A stretch of DNA of 64,000 bases from Paracoccaceae bacterium. Its GTDB lineage: Bacteria; Pseudomonadota; Alphaproteobacteria; Rhodobacterales; Rhodobacteraceae. Below the pieces are notes generated by a model. The model saw only the letters and a program-made list of their open reading frames with translations. It had not been told where the DNA came from and made no database searches. The first letter of the stretch is position 1. The number at the start of each line of letters is the position of its first letter. The stretch is taken from positions 102,160 through 166,159 of the forward strand of contig CACDPV010000001.1 of NCBI GenBank assembly GCA_902554885.1, given 5' to 3'. Both the position numbers and the translations under genes were made by a program. This document shows positions 28,037-37,278 of the stretch, piece after piece.

Positions 28037-28091
28037 TAAGTAACTACAGCCTTCAGGTTTCCCTAACAGACTGTGCCTTGGGGGTTACTTA
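28037..28091 (-). terminator. structured element in the rpsO-pnp gap, possible terminator or processing site
   Basis: TAAGTAAC (28037-28044) and GTTACTTA (28084-28091) are perfect 8-base arms enclosing smaller pairings, ACAG/CTGT (28046-28049 with 28071-28074) and AGG/CCT around TTTC (28055-28064). It starts 17 bases after the rpsO stop. Downstream on the transcribed strand the run is only GTTTTC, so termination would be weak; an RNase III site or partial attenuator is as likely. Confidence 0.45.
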
Positions 28092-28107
28092 AATGTGTTA
28101 ATTCAAA

Positions 28108-28377
28108 TTATCTTCTTATACTAAGGCGACCTATAAGATCCTTATAACGCTGCTCTTCCTTATTTTTTAAAAAATCAAGAAGTTTACGTCTCTGAGCCAC
28201 CATCTTCAATAACCCTCTTCGGGAGTGGTTATCCTTCTTATGGGTTTTAAAATGCTCAGTTAATGTATTTATTCTAGATGTGAGTATTGCAACCTGAACT
28301 TCTGGAGATCCAGTATCTCCATCTTTTGTTGCAAACTCTTTTAAAACTTTTGCTTTTTCTTCTGCAGTAATCGACAA
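28108..28377 (-). CDS. rpsO: 30S ribosomal protein S15
   Basis: An 89-residue S15, the exact usual length, from the TTG start at 28377. GAGGA lies seven bases upstream, and the protein then begins [14 protein letters not shown]. An ATG at 28425 would add 16 residues that fall in the leader. Core motifs are [22 protein letters not shown] and [10 protein letters not shown], which contact 16S rRNA helices 20-22. S15 commonly represses its own mRNA through its leader. pnp follows on the same strand. Confidence 0.96.
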   Translation of the reverse strand: MSITAEEKAKVLKEFATKDGDTGSPEVQVAILTSRINTLTEHFKTHKKDNHSRRGLLKMVAQRRKLLDFLKNKEEQRYKDLIGRLSIRR

Positions 28378-28405
28378 CGTAATATCCTCTATATCTTGGG
28401 TACAA

Positions 28406-28423
28406 GCCGGGATGTCGTCCAGC
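28406..28423 (-). promoter_or_regulatory. rpsO leader hairpin, possible S15 autoregulatory site
   Basis: On the minus strand, GCTGG pairs with CCGGC (one G-U pair) around an 8-base loop. It lies 29-46 bases before the rpsO start. S15 often recognises a G-U/G-C motif in such leaders, but leader architectures differ between phyla and I can only point to the position and the G-U pair. Confidence 0.35.
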
Positions 28424-28540
28424 AAGACTTTAATATTAATGTGAATCAGTCACGCGAAGGCTTTTATTTTAATCTTTCCAGAAAGTGAAGTGCTTTAATT
28501 TTAGACAACTTCTAGAATCGGTGCAGATATTACTGAAAAT

Positions 28541-29074
28541 TCAAACACCATTATCGCCATTCAGCCATATTTGCGGTTTTACCTGATAGCTTATGTAGAG
28601 TGGATGCTTTGGGTGCCCCATCTTTGTGATCCCTAAACTGAAGATTCTCAATTTTGCCTTAATGAAAATCTCTCTTACTGCTTTGCCTCTCGCACGATGG
28701 CTTCCATGAGTACCCCATGCAGCGATATTAATGTTTGAATTTTTGCATGTTTCCAGAATGATACTGTCATTCTGGGGGCCGATTGGATCACTAACTTTTT
28801 CCATCTGCTTCGGATTTGTCTCCCGCCAAGCGAAAATGTTAGTAACAGCAAATGCGCCATACCCAAGTGAACGTGCACGCCTTTCGCAGCGTTCAACAGT
28901 AGGATCATTTTGACACTCCGTTGCGGTTGATGGATTTAGCATTATAAAATGAGCTCTTTTTTTGGTGACATCCCACTCCCTGGACAGATAATACCTATAT
29001 TTTCTGCACTCTGAGTACATTGCTTCTGAAAAGGCATCATCTTTCAGAAATCGTTTGGTTATCATGGGAGTCAC
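28541..29074 (-). CDS. DUF1643 family protein
   Basis: A 177-residue DUF1643 protein. The diagnostic stretch is FIMLNPSTATECQNDPTVERC followed by SLGYGAFAVTNIFAWRETNP (about 43-91), and a PKHPLYI segment near the end. The family is widespread but has no established function. Its start lies inside the end of truB: 38 bases overlap from the ATG at 29074, or 29 from a second ATG at 29065. Either suggests coupled expression with truB. Confidence 0.8.
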   Translation of the reverse strand: MTPMITKRFLKDDAFSEAMYSECRKYRYYLSREWDVTKKRAHFIMLNPSTATECQNDPTVERCERRARSLGYGAFAVTNIFAWRETNPKQMEKVSDPIGPQNDSIILETCKNSNINIAAWGTHGSHRARGKAVREIFIKAKLRIFSLGITKMGHPKHPLYISYQVKPQIWLNGDNGV

Positions 29075-29984
29075 TTTTTGCTATGTTGAAAACTTTTTTT
29101 GGGAAAAATGACCCAGATTGATACTTTCCTACTGCAATTGGAATTTCGCAATAGCTAACCCAAATTTCGTCCCCAGATTTCGCTTCTGTGCAAGCGACAG
29201 GTGCACAATTACCATTCTTAATTTTATCAGCTGCAGATATACTGCAAGTCCCATGTTTCAATGTGTCGAGGCCTAATTTTAGAGGGTAAATTAAATTAGA
29301 GATTTCTTGCAATTTACTCACTTTCAGTATTTCGTCCAATGAAACTGCCATGGACAAATTGAAAGAACCTGAAGAAATTCTTCTTAACCACTTAACATGG
29401 CCATAACAGCCTAGTTCTAGTCCAAGATCTCTGGCAATAGCTCGAACATATCCACCTTTCCCGCACTCCAATGCCAGAACAGCATTGTTCTTGCTGATAT
29501 ATTTTTCTAATTTAAGGTTTCTGACAAGCAAAGATCTGGGCGCGATATCGAAATCTTCACCTCGCCGTGCAAGCGAATAAGCCCTTTTGCCATTTATTTT
29601 TACTGCTGAAAATAAGGGAGGCGTTTGTTGTATTTCGCCCTGAAAAAGTGGAATTGCTGCTAGTATATCTTGTTCAGATGGCCGCATTTTAGATCTGCGT
29701 ATAATTTTGCCTTCTGAATCGTCAGTATCGGTTGATTCACCGAATTTAACCTCAAAAATATACGATTTTTCTCGGTTTATAACATACGGGATTGTTTTTG
29801 TTGCTTCGCCCAGAGCTATTGCCAAAACTCCTGTTGCGCTTGGATCTAATGTCCCAGCATGCCCAGCTTTCCTGGCGCCGAATGCCCTCTTTATTTTATT
29901 TACTACACCGGTAGAAGTCATTCCAGTTGGCTTGTCTACTATGATCCAGCCATTGATATTGTTTCCCGCTTTTGAATTACCCAC
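29037..29984 (-). CDS. truB: tRNA pseudouridine synthase B
   Basis: A 315-residue enzyme making pseudouridine 55 in the T-loop of tRNAs. It opens with GWIIVDKPTGMTS and carries the catalytic motif GHAGTLDPSATGVL (Asp near residue 47), plus the KINGKRAYSLARRGE and GGYVRAIARDLG segments. The C-terminal extension (GDEIWVSYCEIPIAVGKYQ) is PUA-like. The start is a GTG at 29984. rpsO and pnp lie downstream on the same strand, beyond DUF1643. Confidence 0.95.
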   Translation of the reverse strand: MGNSKAGNNINGWIIVDKPTGMTSTGVVNKIKRAFGARKAGHAGTLDPSATGVLAIALGEATKTIPYVINREKSYIFEVKFGESTDTDDSEGKIIRRSKMRPSEQDILAAIPLFQGEIQQTPPLFSAVKINGKRAYSLARRGEDFDIAPRSLLVRNLKLEKYISKNNAVLALECGKGGYVRAIARDLGLELGCYGHVKWLRRISSGSFNLSMAVSLDEILKVSKLQEISNLIYPLKLGLDTLKHGTCSISAADKIKNGNCAPVACTEAKSGDEIWVSYCEIPIAVGKYQSGSFFPKKVFNIAKSDSHDNQTISER

Positions 29985-30073
29985 TTTTGCACCAAGATGT
30001 CGTAATTTTATTCAATTTCATCTATTTCTATTTTTAAATAATAGTAAGTTATGATATTCGTTCCCTCTCGAGA

Positions 30074-31552
30074 TCAAACACTTAAACAAACATATTTCAT
30101 TTCCATGAAATCATCTATCCCATGGTGACTGCCTTCACGGCCTAGACCAGACTGTTTTACGCCTCCGAAAGGTGCTAATTCTGTGGAGATTATACCTGTA
30201 TTCACGCCGACCATTCCATATTCGAGCGCTTCAGCGACCTCATAAACGCGGCTCAAGTCTTTTGCATAGAAATATGAAGCAAGCCCAAATATTGTGTCAT
30301 TGGCTAACTCAATAACCTCTTCAACTGTTGAAAACTCGAAGAGTGGAGCAAGTGGTCCAAATGTCTCTTCAGTGGCTACCATCATATTTTTTTTCACACC
30401 GGTTAAAATGGTTGGATTAATGAAGTTTCCGTATACCTTTTCACCAGTCCCACAATAGATATTTTCAGCGCCTTTTGATATTGCGTCTTCTATATGTGAA
30501 TTTACTTTTTTAACCGCATCCAAACCAATTAGTGGTCCCAATGTAGTTTTAGGATCAAAACCGTCACCCATTTTCAGTTTAGCAACCGCCACCTGCAACT
30601 TTGTTGCAAATTCTTTGTACACACCGGTTTGTACGTAAATCCTATTTGCACAAACGCATGTTTGACCATTATTGCGGAATTTACACATAATTGCTCCCTC
30701 AACGGCAGCATCCAAGTCGGCATCGTCAAATACAATAAATGGGGCATTACCACCCAGCTCCATGGAACATTTTAAAACATTATTTGCTGCTTGCCCTAAT
30801 AAAATGCGGCCCACTTCCGTTGAGCCTGTGAAAGTGAGTTTTCGAACCTTCTTATTTTCACAGAATTCTTTTCCCGTGCCAGATGCGTCGGTTGATGGTA
30901 AAATTGAAAAAACACCTTTTGGCAGTTTTGCTCTTTCAGCCAAGACCGCTAATGCTAACGCCGACAGAGGGGTTTCTGTTGCTGGCCGGGCCACGAACGC
31001 GCATCCAGCAGCTAGTGCCGGACCTGCTTTCCGTGTAATCATTGCATTGGGAAAATTCCAAGGAGTAATTGATGCTGCCACGCCAATTGGCTGTTTAAAA
31101 ACCATAATACGTTTATCTTTTTGATGTCCGGGGATTATTTCTCCATACACCCTTTTGGCTTCTTCTGCAAAAAATTCTATAAATGACGCACCATAAGCAA
31201 TCTCGCCTTTAGATTCGCTTAGTGGCTTTCCTTGCTCGGCAGTTAAAATTTTTGCGAGATCTTCCGAATTTTCCATCATTAGGTCAAACCAACGCCTTAA
31301 GATAGTTGCTCTTTCTTTACCGGTATTTTTGGCCCATTCTTTTTGTGCTTCGTAAGCACTGTCTATCGCTGCTGAGATTTGCTCACGACTAAGATTTGCT
31401 ACCTGAGCAACAGTATCTCTTCTTGCTGGATTTATTACATCAAAAGTTTGGTTTTTATCTCCACTCACCCAGTTGCCTGCCAAGTACCCTCTTGTCTCTA
31501 GTAGAGATGGATCACTTAACAAATTTTTGAGGTCTGTAGTTTTGGTAGACAT
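30074..31552 (-). CDS. gabD: succinate-semialdehyde dehydrogenase (GabD type)
   Basis: A 492-residue aldehyde dehydrogenase. It has the NAD(P)-binding ITPWNFP segment, FTGSTEVGR, the ELGGNAPFIVFDDADLD motif with the general-base Glu, and GQTCVCANRIYVQ with the catalytic Cys; the second Cys (CVC) is the redox-switch arrangement known in succinate-semialdehyde dehydrogenases. The ATG at 31552 is chosen because GGAGGA precedes it; a longer frame begins at 31585. It probably feeds GABA-derived carbon into the TCA cycle. Substrate naming rests on family resemblance. Confidence 0.85.
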   Translation of the reverse strand: MSTKTTDLKNLLSDPSLLETRGYLAGNWVSGDKNQTFDVINPARRDTVAQVANLSREQISAAIDSAYEAQKEWAKNTGKERATILRRWFDLMMENSEDLAKILTAEQGKPLSESKGEIAYGASFIEFFAEEAKRVYGEIIPGHQKDKRIMVFKQPIGVAASITPWNFPNAMITRKAGPALAAGCAFVARPATETPLSALALAVLAERAKLPKGVFSILPSTDASGTGKEFCENKKVRKLTFTGSTEVGRILLGQAANNVLKCSMELGGNAPFIVFDDADLDAAVEGAIMCKFRNNGQTCVCANRIYVQTGVYKEFATKLQVAVAKLKMGDGFDPKTTLGPLIGLDAVKKVNSHIEDAISKGAENIYCGTGEKVYGNFINPTILTGVKKNMMVATEETFGPLAPLFEFSTVEEVIELANDTIFGLASYFYAKDLSRVYEVAEALEYGMVGVNTGIISTELAPFGGVKQSGLGREGSHHGIDDFMEMKYVCLSV

Positions 31553-31626
31553 TCGCTTCCTCCGAGTAGATGTTATAAACAGCAATACAAGAGGTATTGC
31601 GTTTTTAAGTTATAGAAAGAAAAAAT

Positions 31627-32430
31627 TTGTCAGAAGTTGACTTAAGTGATGATTACGCAAATTCAAAATACATAAGTAATGCAGAATCTTTTCCAGAAAA
31701 ATGGCAGCAGCAAGCTAATAACTTCAGAAATGAAAGAGCTTTGTTTTCCAATGTCGAGTTAGATATTCCGTATGGGCGTTCTGATCGAGAAAAAATGGAT
31801 ATTTTTTATCCAGAAAAAAAATCCATTGGCGTTTTTATTTTTATACATGGAGGCTATTGGAGGGCTTTTGATAAGTCGAGCTGGTCACATTTATCGTTAG
31901 GCGCATTGGATAATGGGTTCGCTGCGGTAATACCTAGCTATCGATTATGTCCAGAGGTAAGCATTGCTCAAATAACATTAGATATTGCGCAATGTATCAT
32001 TAAGCTAGCTCAAAGATTGAATGTGGGTCCTTTAGTCCTCGCAGGCCACTCAGCTGGTGGGCATCTTGTGTCCAGAATGTTATGTGAAAATGTGTTACCT
32101 AAAAACGTTTCTGATCGTCTGGCGTGCGTTGCACCAATTTCGCCACTTGCTGACTTACAACCACTAATGTTTACAGATTTAAATTCAGATTTAAACCTAT
32201 CAGAAGAATCTGCAATTTTGGAAAGTCCACTGTTTTATAAACCAATCGATGTAAATACAAGGGTTTGGGTAGGAGAAGATGAACGGCCAGCTTTCTTGCA
32301 ACAAGCTGAAATGCTATCAAAAAAATGGCAATGTGAATTGATAATTCAGCCCAATGCCCATCACTTCGACATAATAGACGAGCTTTTAGATTCAAGATCA
32401 AAAATGTGTAAATATTTATTTCAAAATTAA
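31627..32430 (+). CDS. alpha/beta hydrolase, arylformamidase-like
   Basis: A 267-residue alpha/beta hydrolase with the oxyanion motif HGGYWRAF (near 76-83), the nucleophile elbow AGHSAGGH (Ser near 143) and a C-terminal HHFDI histidine. HGGYW combined with the G-H-S-A-G-G elbow resembles kynurenine formamidase (arylformamidase) of tryptophan breakdown. No other kynurenine gene is in the window, so the assignment stays at family level. The start is the TTG at 31627, 74 bases from the divergent gabD start; the next in-frame ATG would cut into the fold. Confidence 0.7.
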   Translation: MSEVDLSDDYANSKYISNAESFPEKWQQQANNFRNERALFSNVELDIPYGRSDREKMDIFYPEKKSIGVFIFIHGGYWRAFDKSSWSHLSLGALDNGFAAVIPSYRLCPEVSIAQITLDIAQCIIKLAQRLNVGPLVLAGHSAGGHLVSRMLCENVLPKNVSDRLACVAPISPLADLQPLMFTDLNSDLNLSEESAILESPLFYKPIDVNTRVWVGEDERPAFLQQAEMLSKKWQCELIIQPNAHHFDIIDELLDSRSKMCKYLFQN

Positions 32431-32445
32431 ATAAGTTAGCTCTTG

Positions 32446-32904
32446 TTAAATTATCAATTTTTTTTCCATAAAAAGAGAATAATTATTCTCAGTATAGTTA
32501 GCAAAGGCATCGCAATATTTGAAACCATGCTTTTTATATAAAGCCAGAGCGCTTTCTAGTAGCGTTCCTGTTTCCAACTTTACGACAGACACTGATTTTT
32601 TGTTCAGAGAGCCGATCATATGGGTTAAAATAGCATCTCCAATACTCTGACCTCGATAGTCTGGATCTACGAACATTGATTTAATTTCAGCATAATCATT
32701 AAAAAGTACAAATGCGCCACAGGCAACGTAGTTACTATTTTTATACTGTGCGGCAAAAAAATGTACCTTGTCATCCAAAAGACTTTCTAATTCTAGATAG
32801 CTATTAGCCTCATTTGGAAATAATTCATCCATCAACCTGTGACTTTTTCTCAAAAGTTCAATTATTTGCGGATGCCTAGGATCTGCATAGTCTATTTGAT
32901 ACAT
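32446..32904 (-). CDS. GNAT family N-acetyltransferase
   Basis: A 152-residue GNAT protein. The acetyl-CoA motif A reads MFVDPDYRGQSIGDAILTHMI (about 75-95), with R-G-Q-x-I-G forming the pyrophosphate loop, followed by VKLETGTLLESALALYKKHGF, the usual motif B. Length is typical for a single GNAT domain. The acceptor molecule is unknown. It converges with the hydrolase gene (15-base gap) and diverges from smc. Confidence 0.8.
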   Translation of the reverse strand: MYQIDYADPRHPQIIELLRKSHRLMDELFPNEANSYLELESLLDDKVHFFAAQYKNSNYVACGAFVLFNDYAEIKSMFVDPDYRGQSIGDAILTHMIGSLNKKSVSVVKLETGTLLESALALYKKHGFKYCDAFANYTENNYSLFMEKKLII

Positions 32905-33074
32905 TATTTGTTTTCCAAACGGTATTTTCTGGTTTCACTGTTAGCTTTCACGATATGTACGATATATTGTGGATAATTGTTTATTTTCTTCCATATGCGG
33001 TATAGGATTGGTTGACTTAAACTTAATTGACCTTCATCCATTTAGAAACAGAATCAAAAATCATGGGTATATAA

Positions 33075-36000
33075 TTGCATTTCTCCAAACTGCGTTTGAC
33101 AGGTTTTAAAAGCTTTGTAGATCAGACTGAATTAATTATTCAAGATGGATTGACAGGAATTGTAGGTCCAAATGGTTGCGGCAAGTCTAATCTCTTGGAG
33201 GCTATTCGCTGGGTGATGGGGGAAAATAGGCCGACAGCAATGCGTGGTGGTGGCATGGAAGATGTCATTTTTGCAGGAGCAGCAACGCGTTCTGCTAAAA
33301 ATTTTGCTGAGGTATCCTTGATATTAGACAATAGCGAACGACTGGCTCCCAAAGCGTTCAATGATAATGATCTTATTGAGATTGCGCGACGGATTACCCG
33401 TGATATCGGCAGTGCATTTAAAGCTTCTGGCAAGGATATCCGTGCTCGTGATGTTCAAATGCTTTTTGCTGATGCTTCGACGGGTGCACATTCGCCTGCA
33501 TTAGTCCGCCAAGGACAAATTGCTGAGCTGATTAATGCTAAGCCTCAAAATAGGAGGCGGATTTTAGAAGAAGCTGCGGGGATATCTGGGCTTTACCAGC
33601 GCCGGCATGAGGCTGAGTTAAAGCTTAAAGGCGCCGAAACAAACCTTTTAAGAGTTGATGACGTCTTGGAGCAACTCGCAACCCAACTGCATCAACTCTC
33701 ACGTCAAACAAAGCAAGCCAAGCGATACCGCGAGATTATGCAGGAATTAATCGAGGCAGAGGGTGTATTGCTTTATCGTCGTTGGAAAGAGGCTGACGAA
33801 ACAAGGTTAAAATCTCAAAAAGAGTTACAGGACTATACAATCAAGGCTTCCAAAAGCGAGCAAACTGTCAGAGAGCTTTCTTCCCTGCGCACCGCTGCTG
33901 AGGAAAAAATTCCTCCTTTGAGAGAAAAACAAGCTATTGCCTCCTCATTACTTCAAAGGTTGGAAGTAGAACGAGATACTTTGAGCACAAAAGAGGCAGA
34001 TGCAAAAGTTAGAATAGAAACGATAAATACCCGTTTAAGCCAATTAATTTTGGATTTGGATCGCGAAGCAGAATTAAATAGTGATGCTGTGGAAACAATC
34101 AAAAGTCTTGAGTGGGAAGCTGCTCAACTGGAGAAAGCTTCTAACGGGCATGATATGAAACTAAAGAAAGCCGCAGAAGAGGCGCATGAAGCAGCAAATA
34201 ATTTGCGAGATAAAGAAGCCAAACTTTCTCAAATTACAGAAGATGTAGCTCGTCTAGCCGCGCGCTATCAATCTGCAGAAAGGTATTCGCAGGAGATTGA
34301 GTTGTTAATTAGCAGGTATAAATCAGAGGCGCTAGCTGCTGAAGCATCGAGATCAGAGGCTCTAAAAGCGCGAGAAAAAACGAAAAATGATCTAAGTCTG
34401 GCGGAAAAATTCTATCAGGCGGCTGTGTTTCAAAGTAAGGATGCTGATGAAAGTTTAATTAAAGCAGAAGAGACGAGAAATCAAACACAGGCGCTTGAGG
34501 TGGATGCTAGAGCTGCATTGTCTTCTGCCGAAGGTGAAGCCAATGCCATAAGTGCTGAAGTCTCTGCGCTAGCGAAAATCCTAGAGCGGGATACTATGGA
34601 GGGGGGGCAGGTAATTGATAGACTTCAAGTAGAACAAGGTTTTGAAAAAGCTCTTGGTGCAGCATTAGCTGATGATTTAAGATCACCGCAAGTAAAGGAA
34701 GATGGTCCATCAGGTTGGATCTCTCTAGACGAATTTCCAGTTGAACAGGATTTACCTCCTGGCGTTACCCCATTAACCCATCACGTGTCTGTTCCAGAGG
34801 TTTTAAATCGGCGTATCTCCCAAATCGGTTTGGTTGAGCCAGATGATGGACCCAAATTGCAACGCTTGCTAAAACCAGGCCAAAGGCTTGTTTCGACAGA
34901 AGGTGATCTTTGGCGTTGGGACGGTTTTAGGGCATGGTCGGAAGATGCACCCACCGCAACTTCATTGCGTTTGGAGCAATTGAATAGATTAGAGGAATTA
35001 AAGCAGCTTAACGAAAGAGCGAACGTGCAATTAGAGGCTGCAAAGGCAGCACATGAGACCTTAACAAAAAGACTTGCTGATGACACTCAAAGCGATAGGA
35101 CAGCTAGAGATCGAATGAAAGACGCAGACAGCAACCTTTCTGAAGCTCAAAGGTCCCAAAATCGAGCTGAGGCGGAGCTAAACCTAGCGGTAAATCTTCT
35201 TGAGACGTCATCTATGGCTCTTTCTCGACATAAAAAAGATCTTGAAGTTACTGAAGCACAAATGGTGGAAGCCAAAAAGGTATTAGATGAGCTTGCTAAC
35301 CTAGAGGATGTAAAAGCCGAGGTTGAGGAAGCGAAAAATAGTGTTGAATTGCACCGAGCATCAATGTTGTCGAAAAGAGCTTTACATGACGAGGTGCGCC
35401 GAGAAGGTGACGAGCGTACAAAAAGAATGCAAGAAGTTTCGAAGGAGCTGAGTGGCTGGAAGTATCGCTTAGAAACAGCGGAAAAACGCAATTCAGAACT
35501 AGTTCAAAGGCAAGAAGAAAATCAAGAACAGTTGCAAGAGGCTCTTGCCGAACCGGAAAAGTTATCCCGACGACGAGATGACATTTTAGTATCCATAACG
35601 GATGCAACCAGAAACAAAATTGAAGCTCAAAATGATCTTCTGGAGGCTGAGAAAGTTTTGCGTAATTTTGTTGAAGAAGAGCGAGATGCTGAGCGTTTAG
35701 CATCAAGTCTGCGAGAATCCCGAGCACGCGCCGAAGCGATGAGTGAGGCGGCAGAAGAGAGTGTAAATAAAGCTGCTGAGCGTATCGGTGAAGAAATGCA
35801 AGTAAGTCCTGAGCAGCTATTGAAAAAGTTAGGCAAAGACCCAGAAAAATTACCAAATTCAGAAAAACTTGAGATTGAGGTTAACAGGCTGAAAAGGCAA
35901 CGCGACTCACTTGGCGCTGTTAACCTGCGGGCTGAAGAAGATATGCAGGAAGTTCAATCTGAGTATGATGACTTAGAAAGTGAGAAAACAGACCTTCTAG

Positions 36001-36530
36001 AAGCTATCAGATCACTCCGAAATGGTATAAACTCGTTAAACCGAGAAGGTCGTGAAAGACTTTTAACTGCATTCGAGCAAGTCAACAGTAATTTCTCAAC
36101 GCTATTTAAGCACTTATTTGGTGGGGGAGAGGCCAACTTGGTGATGGTAGAAAGTGAGGATCCTTTAGAGGCAGGGCTTGAAATTATGTGTCAGCCACCT
36201 GGGAAAAAATTGTCCACTTTGTCACTTTTGTCTGGTGGAGAGCAAACTTTAACAGCATTAGCCCTTATTTTTGCTGTTTTTTTGGCAAATCCAGCGCCAA
36301 TTTGTGTTTTAGATGAAGTAGATGCCCCATTAGATGATGCAAATGTTTCACGGTTCTGTGATATGTTGGATGAAATGTGCCGTCGGACTGACACACGCTT
36401 CCTGATAATTACGCATCATGCCGTTACAATGGCGAGAATGGATCGGCTATTCGGTGTAACAATGCAAGAAAAGGGTGTAAGTCAGCTTGTTTCAGTTGAT
36501 CTTAAAAAGGCTGAACAGCTTGTAGCTTAA
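33075..36530 (+). CDS. smc: chromosome segregation protein SMC
   Basis: A 1151-residue SMC ATPase that loops DNA with ScpA/ScpB. The N-terminus has Walker A (GPNGCGKSN, 31-39) in FKSFVDQTEL context. Long coiled coils at about 165-495 and 645-990 flank the hinge. The C-terminal head has the signature LSGGEQTLTALAL and Walker B (CVLDEVDAPLDDANV). The start is a TTG at 33075, giving HFSKLRLTGFKSF, the normal alphaproteobacterial N-terminus. scpA and scpB are not in this window. Confidence 0.96.
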   Translation: MHFSKLRLTGFKSFVDQTELIIQDGLTGIVGPNGCGKSNLLEAIRWVMGENRPTAMRGGGMEDVIFAGAATRSAKNFAEVSLILDNSERLAPKAFNDNDLIEIARRITRDIGSAFKASGKDIRARDVQMLFADASTGAHSPALVRQGQIAELINAKPQNRRRILEEAAGISGLYQRRHEAELKLKGAETNLLRVDDVLEQLATQLHQLSRQTKQAKRYREIMQELIEAEGVLLYRRWKEADETRLKSQKELQDYTIKASKSEQTVRELSSLRTAAEEKIPPLREKQAIASSLLQRLEVERDTLSTKEADAKVRIETINTRLSQLILDLDREAELNSDAVETIKSLEWEAAQLEKASNGHDMKLKKAAEEAHEAANNLRDKEAKLSQITEDVARLAARYQSAERYSQEIELLISRYKSEALAAEASRSEALKAREKTKNDLSLAEKFYQAAVFQSKDADESLIKAEETRNQTQALEVDARAALSSAEGEANAISAEVSALAKILERDTMEGGQVIDRLQVEQGFEKALGAALADDLRSPQVKEDGPSGWISLDEFPVEQDLPPGVTPLTHHVSVPEVLNRRISQIGLVEPDDGPKLQRLLKPGQRLVSTEGDLWRWDGFRAWSEDAPTATSLRLEQLNRLEELKQLNERANVQLEAAKAAHETLTKRLADDTQSDRTARDRMKDADSNLSEAQRSQNRAEAELNLAVNLLETSSMALSRHKKDLEVTEAQMVEAKKVLDELANLEDVKAEVEEAKNSVELHRASMLSKRALHDEVRREGDERTKRMQEVSKELSGWKYRLETAEKRNSELVQRQEENQEQLQEALAEPEKLSRRRDDILVSITDATRNKIEAQNDLLEAEKVLRNFVEEERDAERLASSLRESRARAEAMSEAAEESVNKAAERIGEEMQVSPEQLLKKLGKDPEKLPNSEKLEIEVNRLKRQRDSLGAVNLRAEEDMQEVQSEYDDLESEKTDLLEAIRSLRNGINSLNREGRERLLTAFEQVNSNFSTLFKHLFGGGEANLVMVESEDPLEAGLEIMCQPPGKKLSTLSLLSGGEQTLTALALIFAVFLANPAPICVLDEVDAPLDDANVSRFCDMLDEMCRRTDTRFLIITHHAVTMARMDRLFGVTMQEKGVSQLVSVDLKKAEQLVA

Positions 36531-36932
36531 TTAATCATGCGCACTTCGTTTCACTTTATGCGTTCCAGTGGATTTCAGTGTTATCTGACTTGAGCACTGT
36601 TTAGTTTTTCCGATTCTTTCATCTACACGGTCCACGCATAAAATCCAATTTATCATGCTTTTATAATGGTTTATCTTTTTTGCTTTGGATATAAAAGACT
36701 ATCCTGTTGCATTTGTGTCATACCGCTCGGGTTTTACGAGTAGGCGCAGGTCTCAATATCTAGTAAGTGTGGGTCTTAGTATGCGCAAATATAATGCCGT
36801 TTACAAAAATATTTATGATTTATATAGATTTTTACTGTTTTGAAGATTTATGTCTTAGGGTAAAAATTTCTTGAGAAAATAAAATACTTGATTTTCGTTG
36901 TTGCCAGTACAACCTTGTTTCCAGGAGGGTTT
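36531..36932. other. 402-base gap without a recognised gene
   Basis: This is the longest unannotated stretch in the window. It contains stops in all frames at short spacing and no tRNA-like fold, no strong hairpin with a T run and no obvious repeat. A partial dyad around GCTCG...CGAG near 36726-36741 is the only structure I see. It may hold the promoter of the small gene at 36933 or an unrecognised small RNA. Confidence 0.4.
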
Positions 36933-37277
36933 ATGACGACGTTTCTATCAAAAGAACTGCATGCAGACTTAACCAGAGCCCAAAAAGATAAAAAGTTAAA
37001 AAAAAGTAGGCTTAGGGTTGAATTTAATGGAGCCCTTGTCCCAGTATTGAAGCTATGGGATAATGGTTTTTCTATGGATATTGAGCATGCTCCCCAGTTG
37101 AGGGGCTTGGTGGATATTTTCGATGGATCTCTTCACTTATCCCAGTGTCTCATTATAGCATCAACAGAAGAAAATGGTGAAATTCACTTTGAATTTAAAC
37201 GAAGTACGGATGTTACAGATACTCCAGCTCTAGATTTCGTGCTACCTAAAAATAAGCCCGTGGCGTTGTTAAATTAA
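36933..37277 (+). CDS. conserved hypothetical protein, 114 residues
   Basis: A small soluble protein with no recognised domain. The ATG at 36933 is preceded by AGGAGGG, one of the best ribosome sites in the window, which supports it over the upstream TTG at 36888. The N-terminal half is strongly basic (RAQKDKKLKKSRLRVE, about 15-30), followed by a compact alternating hydrophobic region to LDFVLPKNKPVALLN. No signal peptide or membrane span is seen. It converges with the C-S lyase gene, 1 base between. Function unknown. Confidence 0.75.
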   Translation: MTTFLSKELHADLTRAQKDKKLKKSRLRVEFNGALVPVLKLWDNGFSMDIEHAPQLRGLVDIFDGSLHLSQCLIIASTEENGEIHFEFKRSTDVTDTPALDFVLPKNKPVALLN

Positions 37278-37278
37278 C

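Noticed and set aside
32968..32976. DnaA box TGTGGATAA upstream of smc, with similar ones at 47327 and 37431
   Set aside because: Single isolated boxes, one of them inside the C-S lyase gene; the number is not far from chance in AT-rich DNA of this length.
35296..35856. 186-codon antisense open frame inside smc
   Set aside because: It is the shadow of a coiled-coil region with biased codon composition; no start signal or domain is visible.
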